DNA of 64,000 nt from Geobacteraceae bacterium (GCA_016720395.1 JADKKR010000009.1:62001-126000); one strand, 5' to 3'; counted from the stretch's first letter, positions 43,915 to 53,003 are shown. Notes: generated from the sequence alone by a model not told the origin. Program-made: numbers and translations.

Positions 43915-46152
43915 CTACGCACATTCCGAGTATCCGCACACATGGCAGACCGAACAGCCGCCTTCGTGCTCGACGATGCCGCCGCACTCGGGGCAGGCGC
44001 CGCGCTCCTGGGTGACCCGTTCCTTGTTGATGTCATAACCGTTGGCGATCATGTGGTCCTGGATGGCTTTGGCGACGGCGTCTGCACAGGATGTGATGCG
44101 ATTGTCGCCGAAACCGGACGGGCAATGGCAGGAGATTCCCAGCAGCTGCTTGACAACCTGGCGGGCCTGGACGCCCGAGCGCCATGCCAGTGACACCATA
44201 CGGCCGATGGCCTCGCTCTGGGCTCCGGCGCAGCCGCCGGCCTTGCCCATGGTGGTGAACAGTTCGAACAGGCCGTTGTCGTCCTCGTTGATTGTGATGT
44301 ACAGGGGGCCGCAGCCGGTCTGCATCTGGTGGGTCTGACCCTTGAGCGCCTTGGGACGATCGCGCTTGATGGCTTTCTTGTCCTCTTCCACTGGAGTGGC
44401 GGCCACGGCGGCATGCTCTTCCTTCTTGGCGGTGGAAAGGACCTGCTCGTCGCGGGAACCGTCACGGTAGATGGTAACGCCCTTGCAGCCGGACTGGTAG
44501 GCCAGCATGTAGACGTTCTCCACGTCTTCGATGGTGGCGGTGTTGGGGAAGTTGACTGTCTTGCTGACGGCGTTGTCGGTGTGCTGCTGGAAGGCCGACT
44601 GCATCTGGATGTGATCGTTGGGGGTGATGTCGTGAGCCGTGACGAAGATCGCACGCACATCGGCCGGGACTTCCGGGATGTCGGCCACGGTGCCGTGCTC
44701 GGCAATCTTCTGCATCAGATCTTCGGAGTAGAAACCGCGCTCCTTGGCAATCTTCTCGAACATCGGGTTGACTTCGACCATGACGTTCTTGTCCATGACC
44801 GTGCGGATGTAGGAGACGGCAAACAGCGGCTCGACGCCCGAAGATGAATTGGCGATGATCGAGATCGTGCCGGTGGGGGCGATGGTGGTGACCGTGGCAT
44901 TACGCATGGGAGGCGCGCCCTTCTTATCGAAGATCGATCCCTTGTAGTTGGGGAACGAACCGCGCTTTTTGCCCAGTTCCTGCGAGGCCAGGTGGCCTTC
45001 GTCGTTGATGAACTTCATGACCTTCTTGCCCAGCTTGACCGCTTCCTCGGAAGAGTAGGGGATGCCGAGCATGATCAACATGTCGGCCCAGCCCATCAGT
45101 CCCAGGCCGATCTTGCGGTTGGCGTGGGTCATGTCGTGGATCTGCTGCAGCGGGTAGTTGTTGGCCTCGATGACGTTGTCCAGGAAGTGGACCGAGTTGA
45201 CGATGACCTCTTTCAGTTTCTTCCAGTCGATGGTGTTGTCCTTGACGAACATGCCCATGTTGATCGAGCCCAGGTTGCAGGACTCGTACGGGAGCAGCGG
45301 CTGCTCGCCGCAGGGGTTGGTCGATTCTATCTCGCCGACGAGCGGGGTAGGATTGTCGCGGTTGAGGCGGTCGAGGAAGATGATGCCCGGCTCGCCGTTT
45401 TCCCAAGCCTGCTTGACGATGCGCTGGAATACCTTGCGGGCGTTGAGCGTGCCGCAGACTTTCTTGTCGCGCGGGTTGATCAGGTCGTACTCTTCGTCAT
45501 GCTCGACGGCTTTCATGAAGTTTTCAGTCATTCCGACGGAGATGTTGAAGTTGTTGAGGTGTTTCTGATCAGCCTTGCACATGATGAAATCCATGATGTT
45601 AGGGTGATCGACCCTCAGGATGGCCATGTTGGCACCGCGGCGTGTTCCGCCCTGCTTGATGGTTTCGGTGGCGATGTCGAAGACGCGCATGAAGGAGAGC
45701 GGGCCGCTGGAGATGCCGGTGGTGGAGCTGACCACGTCGTTGGCCGGTCGCAGGCGTGAAAAGGAGAAGCCGGTGCCGCCGCCGGATTTGTGAATCAGTG
45801 CGGTGAACTTGACGGCATCGAAGATCTCCTCCATGGAATCGCCCACCGGGAGAACGAAACAGGCTGAGAGCTGACCCAAGGGGCGACCGGCATTCATCAG
45901 GGTCGGCGAGTTGGGCAGGAACTCGAAACGGGTCATCATTTGGTAGAAGGTGTCGGAGAGCTTTTTGACGTCGGCCTTCTTGTCGAATTTCCTGTCGGCG
46001 GCGGCAATTGTGTCGGCCACGCGGCGGAACATGTCGGCCGGGGTTTCCAGGACCTTGCCTTCGACGTCGCGACGCAGGTAGCGCTTCTCAAGAACGGTGG
46101 TGGCATTTTTGGAAAGGCCGAGGATCGTGTTTTTAGAGGGTTCTTTTGCCAT
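43915..46152 (-). CDS. nrdJ: Adenosylcobalamin-dependent (class II) ribonucleotide reductase
   Basis: Reduces ribonucleotides using a B12-derived radical and so works with or without oxygen. 745 residues from the ATG with AGGAGA upstream; the longer frame to 46287 reads through the promoter and is rejected. Features: an N-terminal vitamin-B12-dependent RNR domain (KRYLRRDVEGKVLETPADMFRRVA), NSPTLMNAGRPLGQLSACFVLP, the active-site NPCGEQPLLPYESCNLGSIN, and a C-terminal zinc ribbon CPECGGIVEHEGGCSVCHVCG whose cysteines re-reduce the active site. The promoter carries NrdR-box-like palindromes. Confidence 0.96.
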   Translation of the reverse strand: MAKEPSKNTILGLSKNATTVLEKRYLRRDVEGKVLETPADMFRRVADTIAAADRKFDKKADVKKLSDTFYQMMTRFEFLPNSPTLMNAGRPLGQLSACFVLPVGDSMEEIFDAVKFTALIHKSGGGTGFSFSRLRPANDVVSSTTGISSGPLSFMRVFDIATETIKQGGTRRGANMAILRVDHPNIMDFIMCKADQKHLNNFNISVGMTENFMKAVEHDEEYDLINPRDKKVCGTLNARKVFQRIVKQAWENGEPGIIFLDRLNRDNPTPLVGEIESTNPCGEQPLLPYESCNLGSINMGMFVKDNTIDWKKLKEVIVNSVHFLDNVIEANNYPLQQIHDMTHANRKIGLGLMGWADMLIMLGIPYSSEEAVKLGKKVMKFINDEGHLASQELGKKRGSFPNYKGSIFDKKGAPPMRNATVTTIAPTGTISIIANSSSGVEPLFAVSYIRTVMDKNVMVEVNPMFEKIAKERGFYSEDLMQKIAEHGTVADIPEVPADVRAIFVTAHDITPNDHIQMQSAFQQHTDNAVSKTVNFPNTATIEDVENVYMLAYQSGCKGVTIYRDGSRDEQVLSTAKKEEHAAVAATPVEEDKKAIKRDRPKALKGQTHQMQTGCGPLYITINEDDNGLFELFTTMGKAGGCAGAQSEAIGRMVSLAWRSGVQARQVVKQLLGISCHCPSGFGDNRITSCADAVAKAIQDHMIANGYDINKERVTQERGACPECGGIVEHEGGCSVCHVCGYSECA

Positions 46153-46229
46153 ACGTTTGATTCTCCTGGTGTTTGATATAAAAATGAATAAAATCGATGA
46201 ATTGGTGAGAGCCGAATAAATTGCTAAAA

Positions 46230-46284
46230 ACACTATATTTAGTGATGCGGACAGAAATAAACCACAACATATATGTAGTGTCAA
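46230..46284 (-). promoter_or_regulatory. nrdJ promoter with NrdR-box-like palindromes
   Basis: On the minus strand TTGACA (46284-46279), a 17-base spacer and TTTATT (46261-46256) form a good sigma70 promoter. Box 1, acactatatttagtga (46230-46245), is a close match to the NrdR box consensus. Box 2 (acaacatatatgtagt, 46264-46279) is a 7/8-symmetric palindrome inside the -35/-10 spacer. Centre spacing is about 34 bases, longer than the usual 31-32, so box 2 is less certain. Confidence 0.7.
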
Positions 46285-46466
46285 CACAATATTTATTAAA
46301 ATTCTAACTTGCTGAAAGCATTTGAGAACATATTTTGCGGGTCAATGCCGGCCCGTTCCGTAACCTGCCAAACATTGAATTTACAGTACCGGTTATTTAT
46401 GCTAAAACCGGCATGGATGCTATCAATAAAGAGTTTTGCGGCATCAGACAGCCATATGTTGCGAGG

Positions 46467-47615
46467 ATGGTAGAGATAGTGCGTTGTTCTTTCCGGTATG
46501 TTCTGTTCATTTCCCTCTGTCTGCCCGGTCTGTGCCTGGCGGCATTAACACCGGTGGTGCCTGCCCAGCAGGGTCTCCGGCCGGTTGCCAACCAGGTCAC
46601 CTCCGTCTATGAAAATGCAACAATTACCGAAGATGTCAGCTTGCGCGGTGTTGTTTCCATTAAGGGATCCCTGACCGTTGCACCGCAGGCCACTCTGCGC
46701 ATCGAACCGGGAGCCGAGATCCGCTTCACGACTAACAAGGGGAGCCGCCTGCTGCCGCGCCTGGTCGTCATGGGACGGCTTCACGCCGCCGGTACGCTTG
46801 ACCACCCGATCATCTTTACCTCCGGATCTGCACCGCCACTTAAAAAAGGTGCCTGGGGCGGCATCCTGCTGCTCTCCAGTGAAAAACGCAATCAGCTTGA
46901 GCATTGCCGAATAGAGTACGCCGAAACCGCACTTGAAGGCCGCTTTTCGAACTTTTCGCTCAAGTCTGTTGCAATCTCCGCCTCAGTGACCGGTCTTATG
47001 CTGCATGACACGACTGCCGGAGTGACACAATCAAGCATTTCGGGGTGTGAAACCGGCATCGAAGCTCACGACAGTGAAGTGGATCTGCGGGATACCGCGA
47101 TCGCCCAGAACCGTAGAGGCACGGCGTTGTACCGTTGCGCTGTGGTCATGTCATCGGTCACGGTTGCCGGCAACAGCCAGCAGGGGATTATGGCAGAAGA
47201 GGGACGCATCAAGCTGACCTCCTGCGAGGTCTCCGGCAACGGTGTCGGCCTGTATATCAAGGGCGGCGAAGGTCAGCTGTTCATGTCCCGATTCGTGCGC
47301 AACAACGATACGGCCCTGCATCTCGACACATCACGCCTGAAGATCAACCGCTGCCAGATAAGTGAAAACCTTCGTGACGGACTGAAGCTGGAGGATGGCC
47401 GCGCCACGATCTGGGGGAATGCATTCGGCGGAAATGGTGGCTACAATCTCGTGAATACTGGGACGGAAATCATAACTGCCGTCCAGAACTGGTGGGGTGC
47501 TGCCGATGAAAAATCTGTAAAGAGCAAAATATTTGATGCGAATCTCAACGGCCGGGTTGGTGTGGTGCAAATTTTCCCCTGGCTACTCCAAAAGCCTGTG
47601 CTGATTTTTCCATGA
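46467..47615 (+). CDS. Exported right-handed beta-helix repeat protein
   Basis: 382 residues from the chosen Met, which begins a signal peptide (VEIVRCSFRYVLFISLCLPGLCLA). The mature part opens with a pectate-lyase-like sandwich (YENATITEDVSLRGVVSIKGSLTVAPQATLRIEPGAEIRF; AAGTLDHPIIFTS) and continues as about nine parallel beta-helix coils with residues stacked in 22-24 residue repeats (TAIAQNRRGTALYRCAVV; ISENLRDGLKLEDGRATIWGN), ending NWWGAADEKSVKSKIFD, a typical NosD-like cap. Probably surface-exposed and carbohydrate- or metal-related; the activity is unknown. Start is uncertain because no good Shine-Dalgarno is seen. It is coupled (ATGA) to a cysteine desulfurase family gene. Confidence 0.72.
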   Translation: MVEIVRCSFRYVLFISLCLPGLCLAALTPVVPAQQGLRPVANQVTSVYENATITEDVSLRGVVSIKGSLTVAPQATLRIEPGAEIRFTTNKGSRLLPRLVVMGRLHAAGTLDHPIIFTSGSAPPLKKGAWGGILLLSSEKRNQLEHCRIEYAETALEGRFSNFSLKSVAISASVTGLMLHDTTAGVTQSSISGCETGIEAHDSEVDLRDTAIAQNRRGTALYRCAVVMSSVTVAGNSQQGIMAEEGRIKLTSCEVSGNGVGLYIKGGEGQLFMSRFVRNNDTALHLDTSRLKINRCQISENLRDGLKLEDGRATIWGNAFGGNGGYNLVNTGTEIITAVQNWWGAADEKSVKSKIFDANLNGRVGVVQIFPWLLQKPVLIFP

Positions 47616-48763
47616 GTTTGCCAGCCATGTCCATCTATCTCGATAATGCCGCTACATCCTACCCCAAGCCAGAACCGGTCTACCAGGCCGTGATGCATGC
47701 CATGCGAGAGATCGGCGCTTCTCCGGGGCGAGGAGGCCATCGACGCTCACTGGAGGCCGGACGCATCATGTTCCAGGCCCGGGAGGCTGCCGCAGCGCTT
47801 TTTTCCGTGCCGGACTCCTCGCGGATCATCTTCACCCACAGTGCCACCGAGGCACTCAACATGGCGCTGCGCGGCACACTGGCGCCCGGCGACCATGTGG
47901 TCACCAGCTCCATGGAACATAACTCACTGGCACGCCCCTTACACCAGCTGGAGAAGCAGGGGGTCGCCCTGACGATAGTGCAGGCCGGACCGGACGGAGT
48001 CATTGATCCTGTCGATGTCCAACGTGCCCTGACCCCGCGTACCCGCATGATCGCCATCGGACATGTTTCCAATGTCTCCGGAACGATCCAGCCGATAGAG
48101 CAGTTCTCCGCCATTGCCCATGCGGCCGGTGCGCTTTTTCTGCTGGATGCCGCACAGTCAGCCGGCAGCCTGCCGATCAACGTGGTTTCTGCCGGAATCG
48201 ACCTGCTGGCTGTCCCGGGGCATAAGGGCCTGTATGGTCCCCAGGGCACCGGCCTGCTGTATGCTGCTTCGCATATCCCGCTGAGGCCGCTTCTGGCAGG
48301 TGGTACCGGAACCAACTCAACCTCAGAAGACCAACCGGAAGGATTTCCGGAGGGCTTTGAAGTCGGCACTCATAATCTGCCGGGCATAGCCGGGCTCAAG
48401 GCTGGCATGGAGTTTGTCATGCAGCAGGGGGTTGCGGTGATCGGCGAACACGAGCGGGGCCTTGTTTCCTATGCTATAGAGAAGCTGCAACTACTGAAGC
48501 AGGTAACGCTGCACACCCCTCTGGAGACTGCCCTGCGCGCGGCGGTTCTTTCCTTCACGGTTGCCGGGAAGGATTCTTCAGCAGTTGCCTTCGAACTGGA
48601 CCGGCGTTTTGATATCGCTGTGCGTGCCGGGCTACACTGTGCTCCACGGGCACACCGCACCCTAGGAACGTTTCCCGGCGGTACCGTGCGCATGAGTCCC
48701 GGCTGGTTTACGACCCGCGAAGACATTGCTATGTTTGCAGATGCTGTTGTGCAGTGTCTTTAA
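47612..48763 (+). CDS. Cysteine desulfurase family aminotransferase (class V)
   Basis: 383 residues. MSIYLDNAATSYPKPEPVYQA at the N-terminus, FTHSATEALNMALRG, HVSNVSGTIQPIEQ, the PLP lysine in LAVPGHKGLYGPQGTGLLY and the substrate Cys region AGLHCAPRAHRTLG (with Cys) identify a SufS/NifS-like enzyme of the subgroup often annotated as 'cysteine desulfurase family protein'. It may serve selenium or sulfur transfer rather than the main Fe-S assembly route. The start codon overlaps the beta-helix gene stop by four bases; an ATG five codons later is an alternative. Confidence 0.87.
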   Translation: MSLPAMSIYLDNAATSYPKPEPVYQAVMHAMREIGASPGRGGHRRSLEAGRIMFQAREAAAALFSVPDSSRIIFTHSATEALNMALRGTLAPGDHVVTSSMEHNSLARPLHQLEKQGVALTIVQAGPDGVIDPVDVQRALTPRTRMIAIGHVSNVSGTIQPIEQFSAIAHAAGALFLLDAAQSAGSLPINVVSAGIDLLAVPGHKGLYGPQGTGLLYAASHIPLRPLLAGGTGTNSTSEDQPEGFPEGFEVGTHNLPGIAGLKAGMEFVMQQGVAVIGEHERGLVSYAIEKLQLLKQVTLHTPLETALRAAVLSFTVAGKDSSAVAFELDRRFDIAVRAGLHCAPRAHRTLGTFPGGTVRMSPGWFTTREDIAMFADAVVQCL

Positions 48764-48782
48764 ACAATGAAAAGCGCTTGTC

Positions 48783-48934
48783 TCTCACAAAGGCACACCA
48801 AAAGTAGGCGCTTTTAAGCGAAGATCACAAAGTAATCTTTGTCATTTCGTTGTAATTCAATTCACACACCAGGCAGTTTTGCGTATATTTATTATTCATC
48901 TGGTTTTCTTGGTGACTTTGTGAGCTTTGTGAGA
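48783..48934. repeat. Imperfect inverted repeat of CACAAAG-type sequence
   Basis: tctcacaaaggcacaccaaa (48783-48802) is roughly complementary to the segment at about 48906-48934, which ends in ctttgtgaga. About 100 bases of AT-rich DNA lie between. The same kind of arms recur at 50343-50522 on the other side of phoH. Confidence 0.45.
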
Positions 48935-49010
48935 TCATCGCATTTGTAGTTCAGCCTGACTCTAAATGTCATACCGGTTGCTTATCCCACCTCTCTTCTG
49001 AAAGGATCCC

Positions 49011-50330
49011 ATGAAAAACTTTGTCCTTGATACCAATGTGTTACTGCATGATCCGCAGGCCCTGTTCAAGTTCCAGGAAAACAATATCATTATACCGATC
49101 ACGGTTATCGAAGAAATCGATCGATTCAAGAAGGATATGAATGAGACCGGCCGCAACGCCCGACAGGTCTCACGTGTCCTGGATACCATGCGTGAAAAGG
49201 GATCTCTGGCGACCGGCATTTCGATGCCGGGTGGCGGTTCTCTGCGGGTGGTGCTCTTCACAGAGAAACATCTCAAGCACCTGCCGGTCGACCTCCGGGT
49301 GGACAGCGGGGACAACCGGATACTGTCCGTGGCCATGGATGCACGTGACCAGTTTCCTGACATGCCGTTGATCTTTGTCACCAAGGACAGCAATCTGCGT
49401 ATCAAGTCGGATGCCATCGGGCTGACCGCTGAAGATTATGAGTCGGACAAGGTCGATATCCAGGAGTTGTATTCCGGTACACGTTCAATTGAAGTGACGT
49501 CTGACGAGGTTGACCGTTTTTATGGGCAGGGGTGGCTTGATGCCCCGGCGGGTCTCCTGCCCAATGAGTTTATTACTATTGTCGATAGCGCCAATCCATC
49601 TCACAGTGCCATCTGCCGCAACTCCCCCGAGACCGGCAGGATCGTGCCGGTGCTCAAGGTCCCCAAGGAGGGAATCTGGAGCCTGTTCGCCCGCAACCGC
49701 GAGCAGTCCTTTGCCTTAGATGTTCTGATGGACGACACCATCAAACTGGTAACGCTGGTCGGCAAGGCCGGTACCGGCAAGACGCTGCTGGCAATAGCAG
49801 CCGGTCTGCACAAGACCGCCGAGGAAAACATTTACAACCGCCTACTGGTCTCCCGCCCGGTTTTTCCTATGGGCAAGGACCTGGGCTTCCTGCCGGGCGA
49901 TATCGAGGAAAAGCTGACCCCCTGGATGCAGCCGATCTTTGATAACGTCGAACTGCTCCTTTCCGGCCATGAGACCGATAAGCGTCACAGCAACAAGGGC
50001 TATAAAGAACTGATGGCCATGGGACTGCTGGATATCGAACCGCTGACCTACATCCGTGGTCGTTCGATCCCCAACCAGTACCTGATCGTGGACGAGGCCC
50101 AGAACCTGACCCCCCACGAGATTAAGACCATCGTTACCAGAGTCGGCGAGGGGACCAAGATTATTCTGACCGGCGACCCCTACCAGATCGATAACCCTTA
50201 CGTGGATTCATCCAGCAACGGCCTGACCTATCTGGTGGAGAAGTTCAAGGGGCAGCGTATCGCAGCCCATGTGACCCTTACCAAGGGTGAACGCTCGGAG
50301 CTGGCAGAGCTGGCTGCGAATCTGTTATAA
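49011..50330 (+). CDS. phoH: PIN domain - PhoH family ATPase
   Basis: 439 residues. Residues about 1-150 form a PIN nuclease domain (NFVLDTNVLLHDPQALF; VIEEIDRFKKDMNETGRNARQ; DNRILSVAMD; LIFVTKDSNLRIKSDA), then a linker, then a PhoH P-loop domain with LVGKAGTGKTLLAIAAG and the Walker B-like LIVDEAQNLTPHEIKT, and TGDPYQIDNPYVD. This is the PhoH2-type fusion; related proteins act as ATP-driven RNA helicase-nucleases. Separate transcription unit between two repeat-bearing intergenic regions. Confidence 0.93.
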   Translation: MKNFVLDTNVLLHDPQALFKFQENNIIIPITVIEEIDRFKKDMNETGRNARQVSRVLDTMREKGSLATGISMPGGGSLRVVLFTEKHLKHLPVDLRVDSGDNRILSVAMDARDQFPDMPLIFVTKDSNLRIKSDAIGLTAEDYESDKVDIQELYSGTRSIEVTSDEVDRFYGQGWLDAPAGLLPNEFITIVDSANPSHSAICRNSPETGRIVPVLKVPKEGIWSLFARNREQSFALDVLMDDTIKLVTLVGKAGTGKTLLAIAAGLHKTAEENIYNRLLVSRPVFPMGKDLGFLPGDIEEKLTPWMQPIFDNVELLLSGHETDKRHSNKGYKELMAMGLLDIEPLTYIRGRSIPNQYLIVDEAQNLTPHEIKTIVTRVGEGTKIILTGDPYQIDNPYVDSSSNGLTYLVEKFKGQRIAAHVTLTKGERSELAELAANLL

Positions 50331-50342
50331 ATTCAAAGGCTC

Positions 50343-50522
50343 TGCCACAGAGAGCACAGAGGGCACATAGAACTTCAAAAAATGCAAAAAAGACCGCATG
50401 GGTCTATACAAATATTCGAGATGAAATCTTAAACGATAGAAATCTTATCCATGTAAATCCATGCAGTTCCTTTTTCTAGCCTGTTTTTAGATTAACTCTG
50501 TGTTCTCTGTGACCTTGTGGCA
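50343..50522. repeat. Imperfect inverted repeat of CACAGAG-type sequence
   Basis: The left arm tgccacagagagcacagagg (from 50343) and the right arm ctctgtgttctctgtgacct (50496-50515, on to 50522) are complementary with small gaps; about 130 bases lie between. It fills the gap between phoH and tsaD. Confidence 0.55.
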
Positions 50523-50550
50523 AAAGTTTTTATTGTTTAAAGGTTATCAA

Positions 50551-51576
50551 ATGCTTGTTCTTGCAATTGAGACATCATGTGATGAGACAGCCGCCGCCGT
50601 TGTGCGTGACGGCCGTGAGATCCTCTCGTCAATCGTCTCCTCCCAGATCGCCGTTCATGCCGAATACGGCGGCGTGGTGCCGGAGATCGCATCGCGCAAA
50701 CACCTGGAGGCGATTGTCCCGGTTATAACCCAGGCCCTGCGTGAGGCCGGTGTCGAACTTTCTGCAATCGAGGGGGTGGTGGTCACCCGCGGTCCCGGAT
50801 TGTCCGGTGCGCTTCTGGTTGGTTTTTCCGTCGCCAGGGCCCTGGCCTTTGCGTGCGGGATCCCCATTATCGGTGTGCATCATATCGAAGGGCATATTTT
50901 TGCTTCATTTCTTGAAAAGCCGGTGGAATTCCCTTTTCTGGCGCTGGTCGTATCGGGTGGGCATACCCATCTGTATCAGGTTGAGGGATTTGGATGTTAT
51001 ACGACTCTCGGCAGGACGATTGACGATGCGGCCGGTGAGGCCTTTGACAAATCGGGCAAGATCATGGGACTAGCGTATCCCGCCGGCGCCAGGATCGACG
51101 CCCTGGCTAGGGGAGGGGATGCTGCTGCGGTTCACCTCCCCAGGCCGATGATCCATGACGGTACGCTCCGTTTCAGCTTCAGCGGGCTGAAGACCGCACT
51201 GATGCAGCATGTCGCCAAACACCCGGTAACCATACCGGGGCAGGCTGCCAGTGATCTGTGTGCATCCTTTCAGCAGGCGGTGTGTGACGTACTGGAGTCC
51301 AAGACCAGGGCCGCGCTTCAGCAGTCCGGTGCTGTGCGACTGGTAGTCGCCGGCGGGGTGGCCTGTAACAGCGGAGTCCGCTCGACAATGGCCCGGCTTG
51401 CCCGTCAGCAGGGAATAGAGCTGCATATACCCAGTCCTGCGCTCTGCGGCGATAACGCTGCCATGCTGGCTGTGGCCGGTAACCATTACCTTGCCCGGGG
51501 TCTGGTGTCGTCCCCGGATCAGGATGTGACGGCGACCTGGGAGATGGACCGTGTGAAGGAGATCTTTCGTGAGTAG
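50551..51576 (+). CDS. tsaD: tRNA N6-adenosine threonylcarbamoyltransferase
   Basis: Transfers the threonylcarbamoyl group to A37 of tRNAs reading ANN codons, with TsaB and TsaE. 341 residues from the ATG beginning LVLAIETSCDETAAAVV; the upstream extension to 50500 lacks family resemblance. Metal ligands are in GVHHIEGHIFASF, and the C-terminal GDNAAMLAVAG is intact. AAAGG precedes the start. The stop overlaps rsmA by eight bases, a common pairing. No tsaB or tsaE is in the window. Confidence 0.96.
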   Translation: MLVLAIETSCDETAAAVVRDGREILSSIVSSQIAVHAEYGGVVPEIASRKHLEAIVPVITQALREAGVELSAIEGVVVTRGPGLSGALLVGFSVARALAFACGIPIIGVHHIEGHIFASFLEKPVEFPFLALVVSGGHTHLYQVEGFGCYTTLGRTIDDAAGEAFDKSGKIMGLAYPAGARIDALARGGDAAAVHLPRPMIHDGTLRFSFSGLKTALMQHVAKHPVTIPGQAASDLCASFQQAVCDVLESKTRAALQQSGAVRLVVAGGVACNSGVRSTMARLARQQGIELHIPSPALCGDNAAMLAVAGNHYLARGLVSSPDQDVTATWEMDRVKEIFRE

Positions 51577-52384
51577 TACCCGTCGACCGCTCAAATCACT
51601 GGGGCAGAACTTCCTGGTTGATAACAATATCATCGACAAGATCATTCATGCTGCTGATATCGGACCACACGACTGCGTACTGGAGATCGGCCCGGGGCGC
51701 GGGGCGCTGACTGAACACCTGGTCCGTTCAGCCGGACGGCTGGTGCTGATCGAGTTCGATCATGCCCTGGCCGCTGTTCTGAAGGAACGCTATGCCGACC
51801 GTACGCAGGTAATGGTGATCGACGCCGATATTCTGACAGTGGACCTGAAGGGCATCCTGGGAGAAACCGGGGGGAAGTGGAAGGTTGTCGCCAATCTTCC
51901 CTACAACATCTCCACCGAAGTGTTGTTCCGCCTGCTGGAGGTGCGAGGGCGGCTGGCCAGGATGGTCCTCATGCTGCAGAAAGAGGTCGGTGACCGCCTG
52001 GCGGCTGCGCCGGACTGTTCCAATTACGGGGTTACTACGGTGCTATTGGGGCTGTGGTTCGACATGCGCAGGGAATTCATCGTCCATCCGGGTTGTTTCC
52101 ACCCGCGTCCGAAGGTGGATTCAGCAGTACTCAGCTTTGTTCCTCTGGCTGCTCCGCGGGAACCGGTCGGTGACGAGACGGTCTTCCGGCGGGTGGTCAA
52201 GGGTTCCTTTGCCATGCGTCGCAAAACCCTTGTCAACTGCCTGAAAGCCGCAGAACTTGTCCCGTTTGAAGATCTGCGCGGGATTCTGAGTGAGTGTAGT
52301 ATAGACGGTCAACGCCGCGGGGAAACGCTTTCCATGGCTGAGTTTGCTGCATTATCAAGGAGATTTTCCATCGATACAAAATAA
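51569..52384 (+). CDS. rsmA: 16S rRNA (adenine1518/1519-N6) dimethyltransferase
   Basis: KsgA/RsmA enzyme that dimethylates two adjacent adenines in the 3' hairpin of 16S rRNA during small-subunit maturation. 271 residues, the usual size, from a GTG start inside the end of tsaD. SAM motif I is VLEIGPGRGALTEHL; the catalytic motif IV is NLPYNIS; the N-terminal LGQNFLVDNNIIDKI is diagnostic. Followed by a bidirectional terminator. Confidence 0.97.
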   Translation: MSSTRRPLKSLGQNFLVDNNIIDKIIHAADIGPHDCVLEIGPGRGALTEHLVRSAGRLVLIEFDHALAAVLKERYADRTQVMVIDADILTVDLKGILGETGGKWKVVANLPYNISTEVLFRLLEVRGRLARMVLMLQKEVGDRLAAAPDCSNYGVTTVLLGLWFDMRREFIVHPGCFHPRPKVDSAVLSFVPLAAPREPVGDETVFRRVVKGSFAMRRKTLVNCLKAAELVPFEDLRGILSECSIDGQRRGETLSMAEFAALSRRFSIDTK

Positions 52385-52414
52385 AAAAACCGCCTCCTTG
52401 AAGGCGGTTTTTTT
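52383..52414. terminator. Bidirectional terminator between rsmA and the MucR-like gene
   Basis: An A7-ccgcc arm (52383-52394) and a ggcgg-T7 arm (52403-52414) flank an 8-base loop; it serves both convergent genes. Confidence 0.92.
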
Positions 52415-52418
52415 GTAG

Positions 52419-53003
52419 TCACTGTTTTGTCTTGGGTGTCTTCGGTTTGGCCGTTTTGACCGGCTTAGGAGCTTTAACCGGTTTGGCCGGTTTTGCTGAT
52501 TTCGCTGGTTTTACCGGAACGGATGTCGCCGGTTTGGCGACTGTCGCAGCAGGCTTGATTTTTACGCCGGTTTTATTTTTTGCAGCCCTGACTGCGCGGG
52601 CTTTTTCAAGATTGGCGGCCAGGTTGTTGTCGTTGGCTGACTTTCGGCGGGCCTCGGAGTAGTTCTTGGCGGTAAGGGACTGGCTGGAAGGGATGTTGAA
52701 CTGTTTGCGGTACTGGCCCGGTTTCAATTCGTGGGCCTGCTTCAGATGGCGGGTCAGGGTCTTGAATCCGGTCTTGCCGCATACGAGACAGCCGACCTGA
52801 TCATTCTGGAAAGCCTTTTTCATCGTCAGTGCCGGTGCTCCCGGTGCAGGCGTTGTGTCAGCCGCTGAGCCGTCTGTCTCCAGTTTCTTGAGTGTCGAGA
52901 AAACCCTGTTGATCTCCTGGATCAGTTCGTCACTCGACATTTCAGTGCCGACAGCGTGTGAAGAAACAATAGTTGCGGTAAGTTCGACAAGTGAAGAAGT
53001 CAT
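52419..53003 (-). CDS. MucR/Ros-type regulator with a Lys/Pro/Ala-rich histone-like tail
   Basis: 194 residues from the ATG with AAAGGAGAT upstream (a Met eight codons earlier is rejected). The N-terminal helix region resembles MucR oligomerisation domains (LVELTATIVSSHAVGTEMSSDELIQ split over residues 4-30). The zinc-finger-like core has CLVCGKTGFKTLTRHLKQAH then ELKPGQYRKQFNIP, the Ros/MucR signature. Residues from about 133 to the end are a basic Lys/Ala/Pro repeat region (KPAKSAKPAKPVKAPKP) like histone H1 tails. MucR proteins act as H-NS-like xenogeneic silencers in other bacteria; the tail suggests non-specific DNA binding. Target genes unknown. Confidence 0.85.
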   Translation of the reverse strand: MTSSLVELTATIVSSHAVGTEMSSDELIQEINRVFSTLKKLETDGSAADTTPAPGAPALTMKKAFQNDQVGCLVCGKTGFKTLTRHLKQAHELKPGQYRKQFNIPSSQSLTAKNYSEARRKSANDNNLAANLEKARAVRAAKNKTGVKIKPAATVAKPATSVPVKPAKSAKPAKPVKAPKPVKTAKPKTPKTKQ

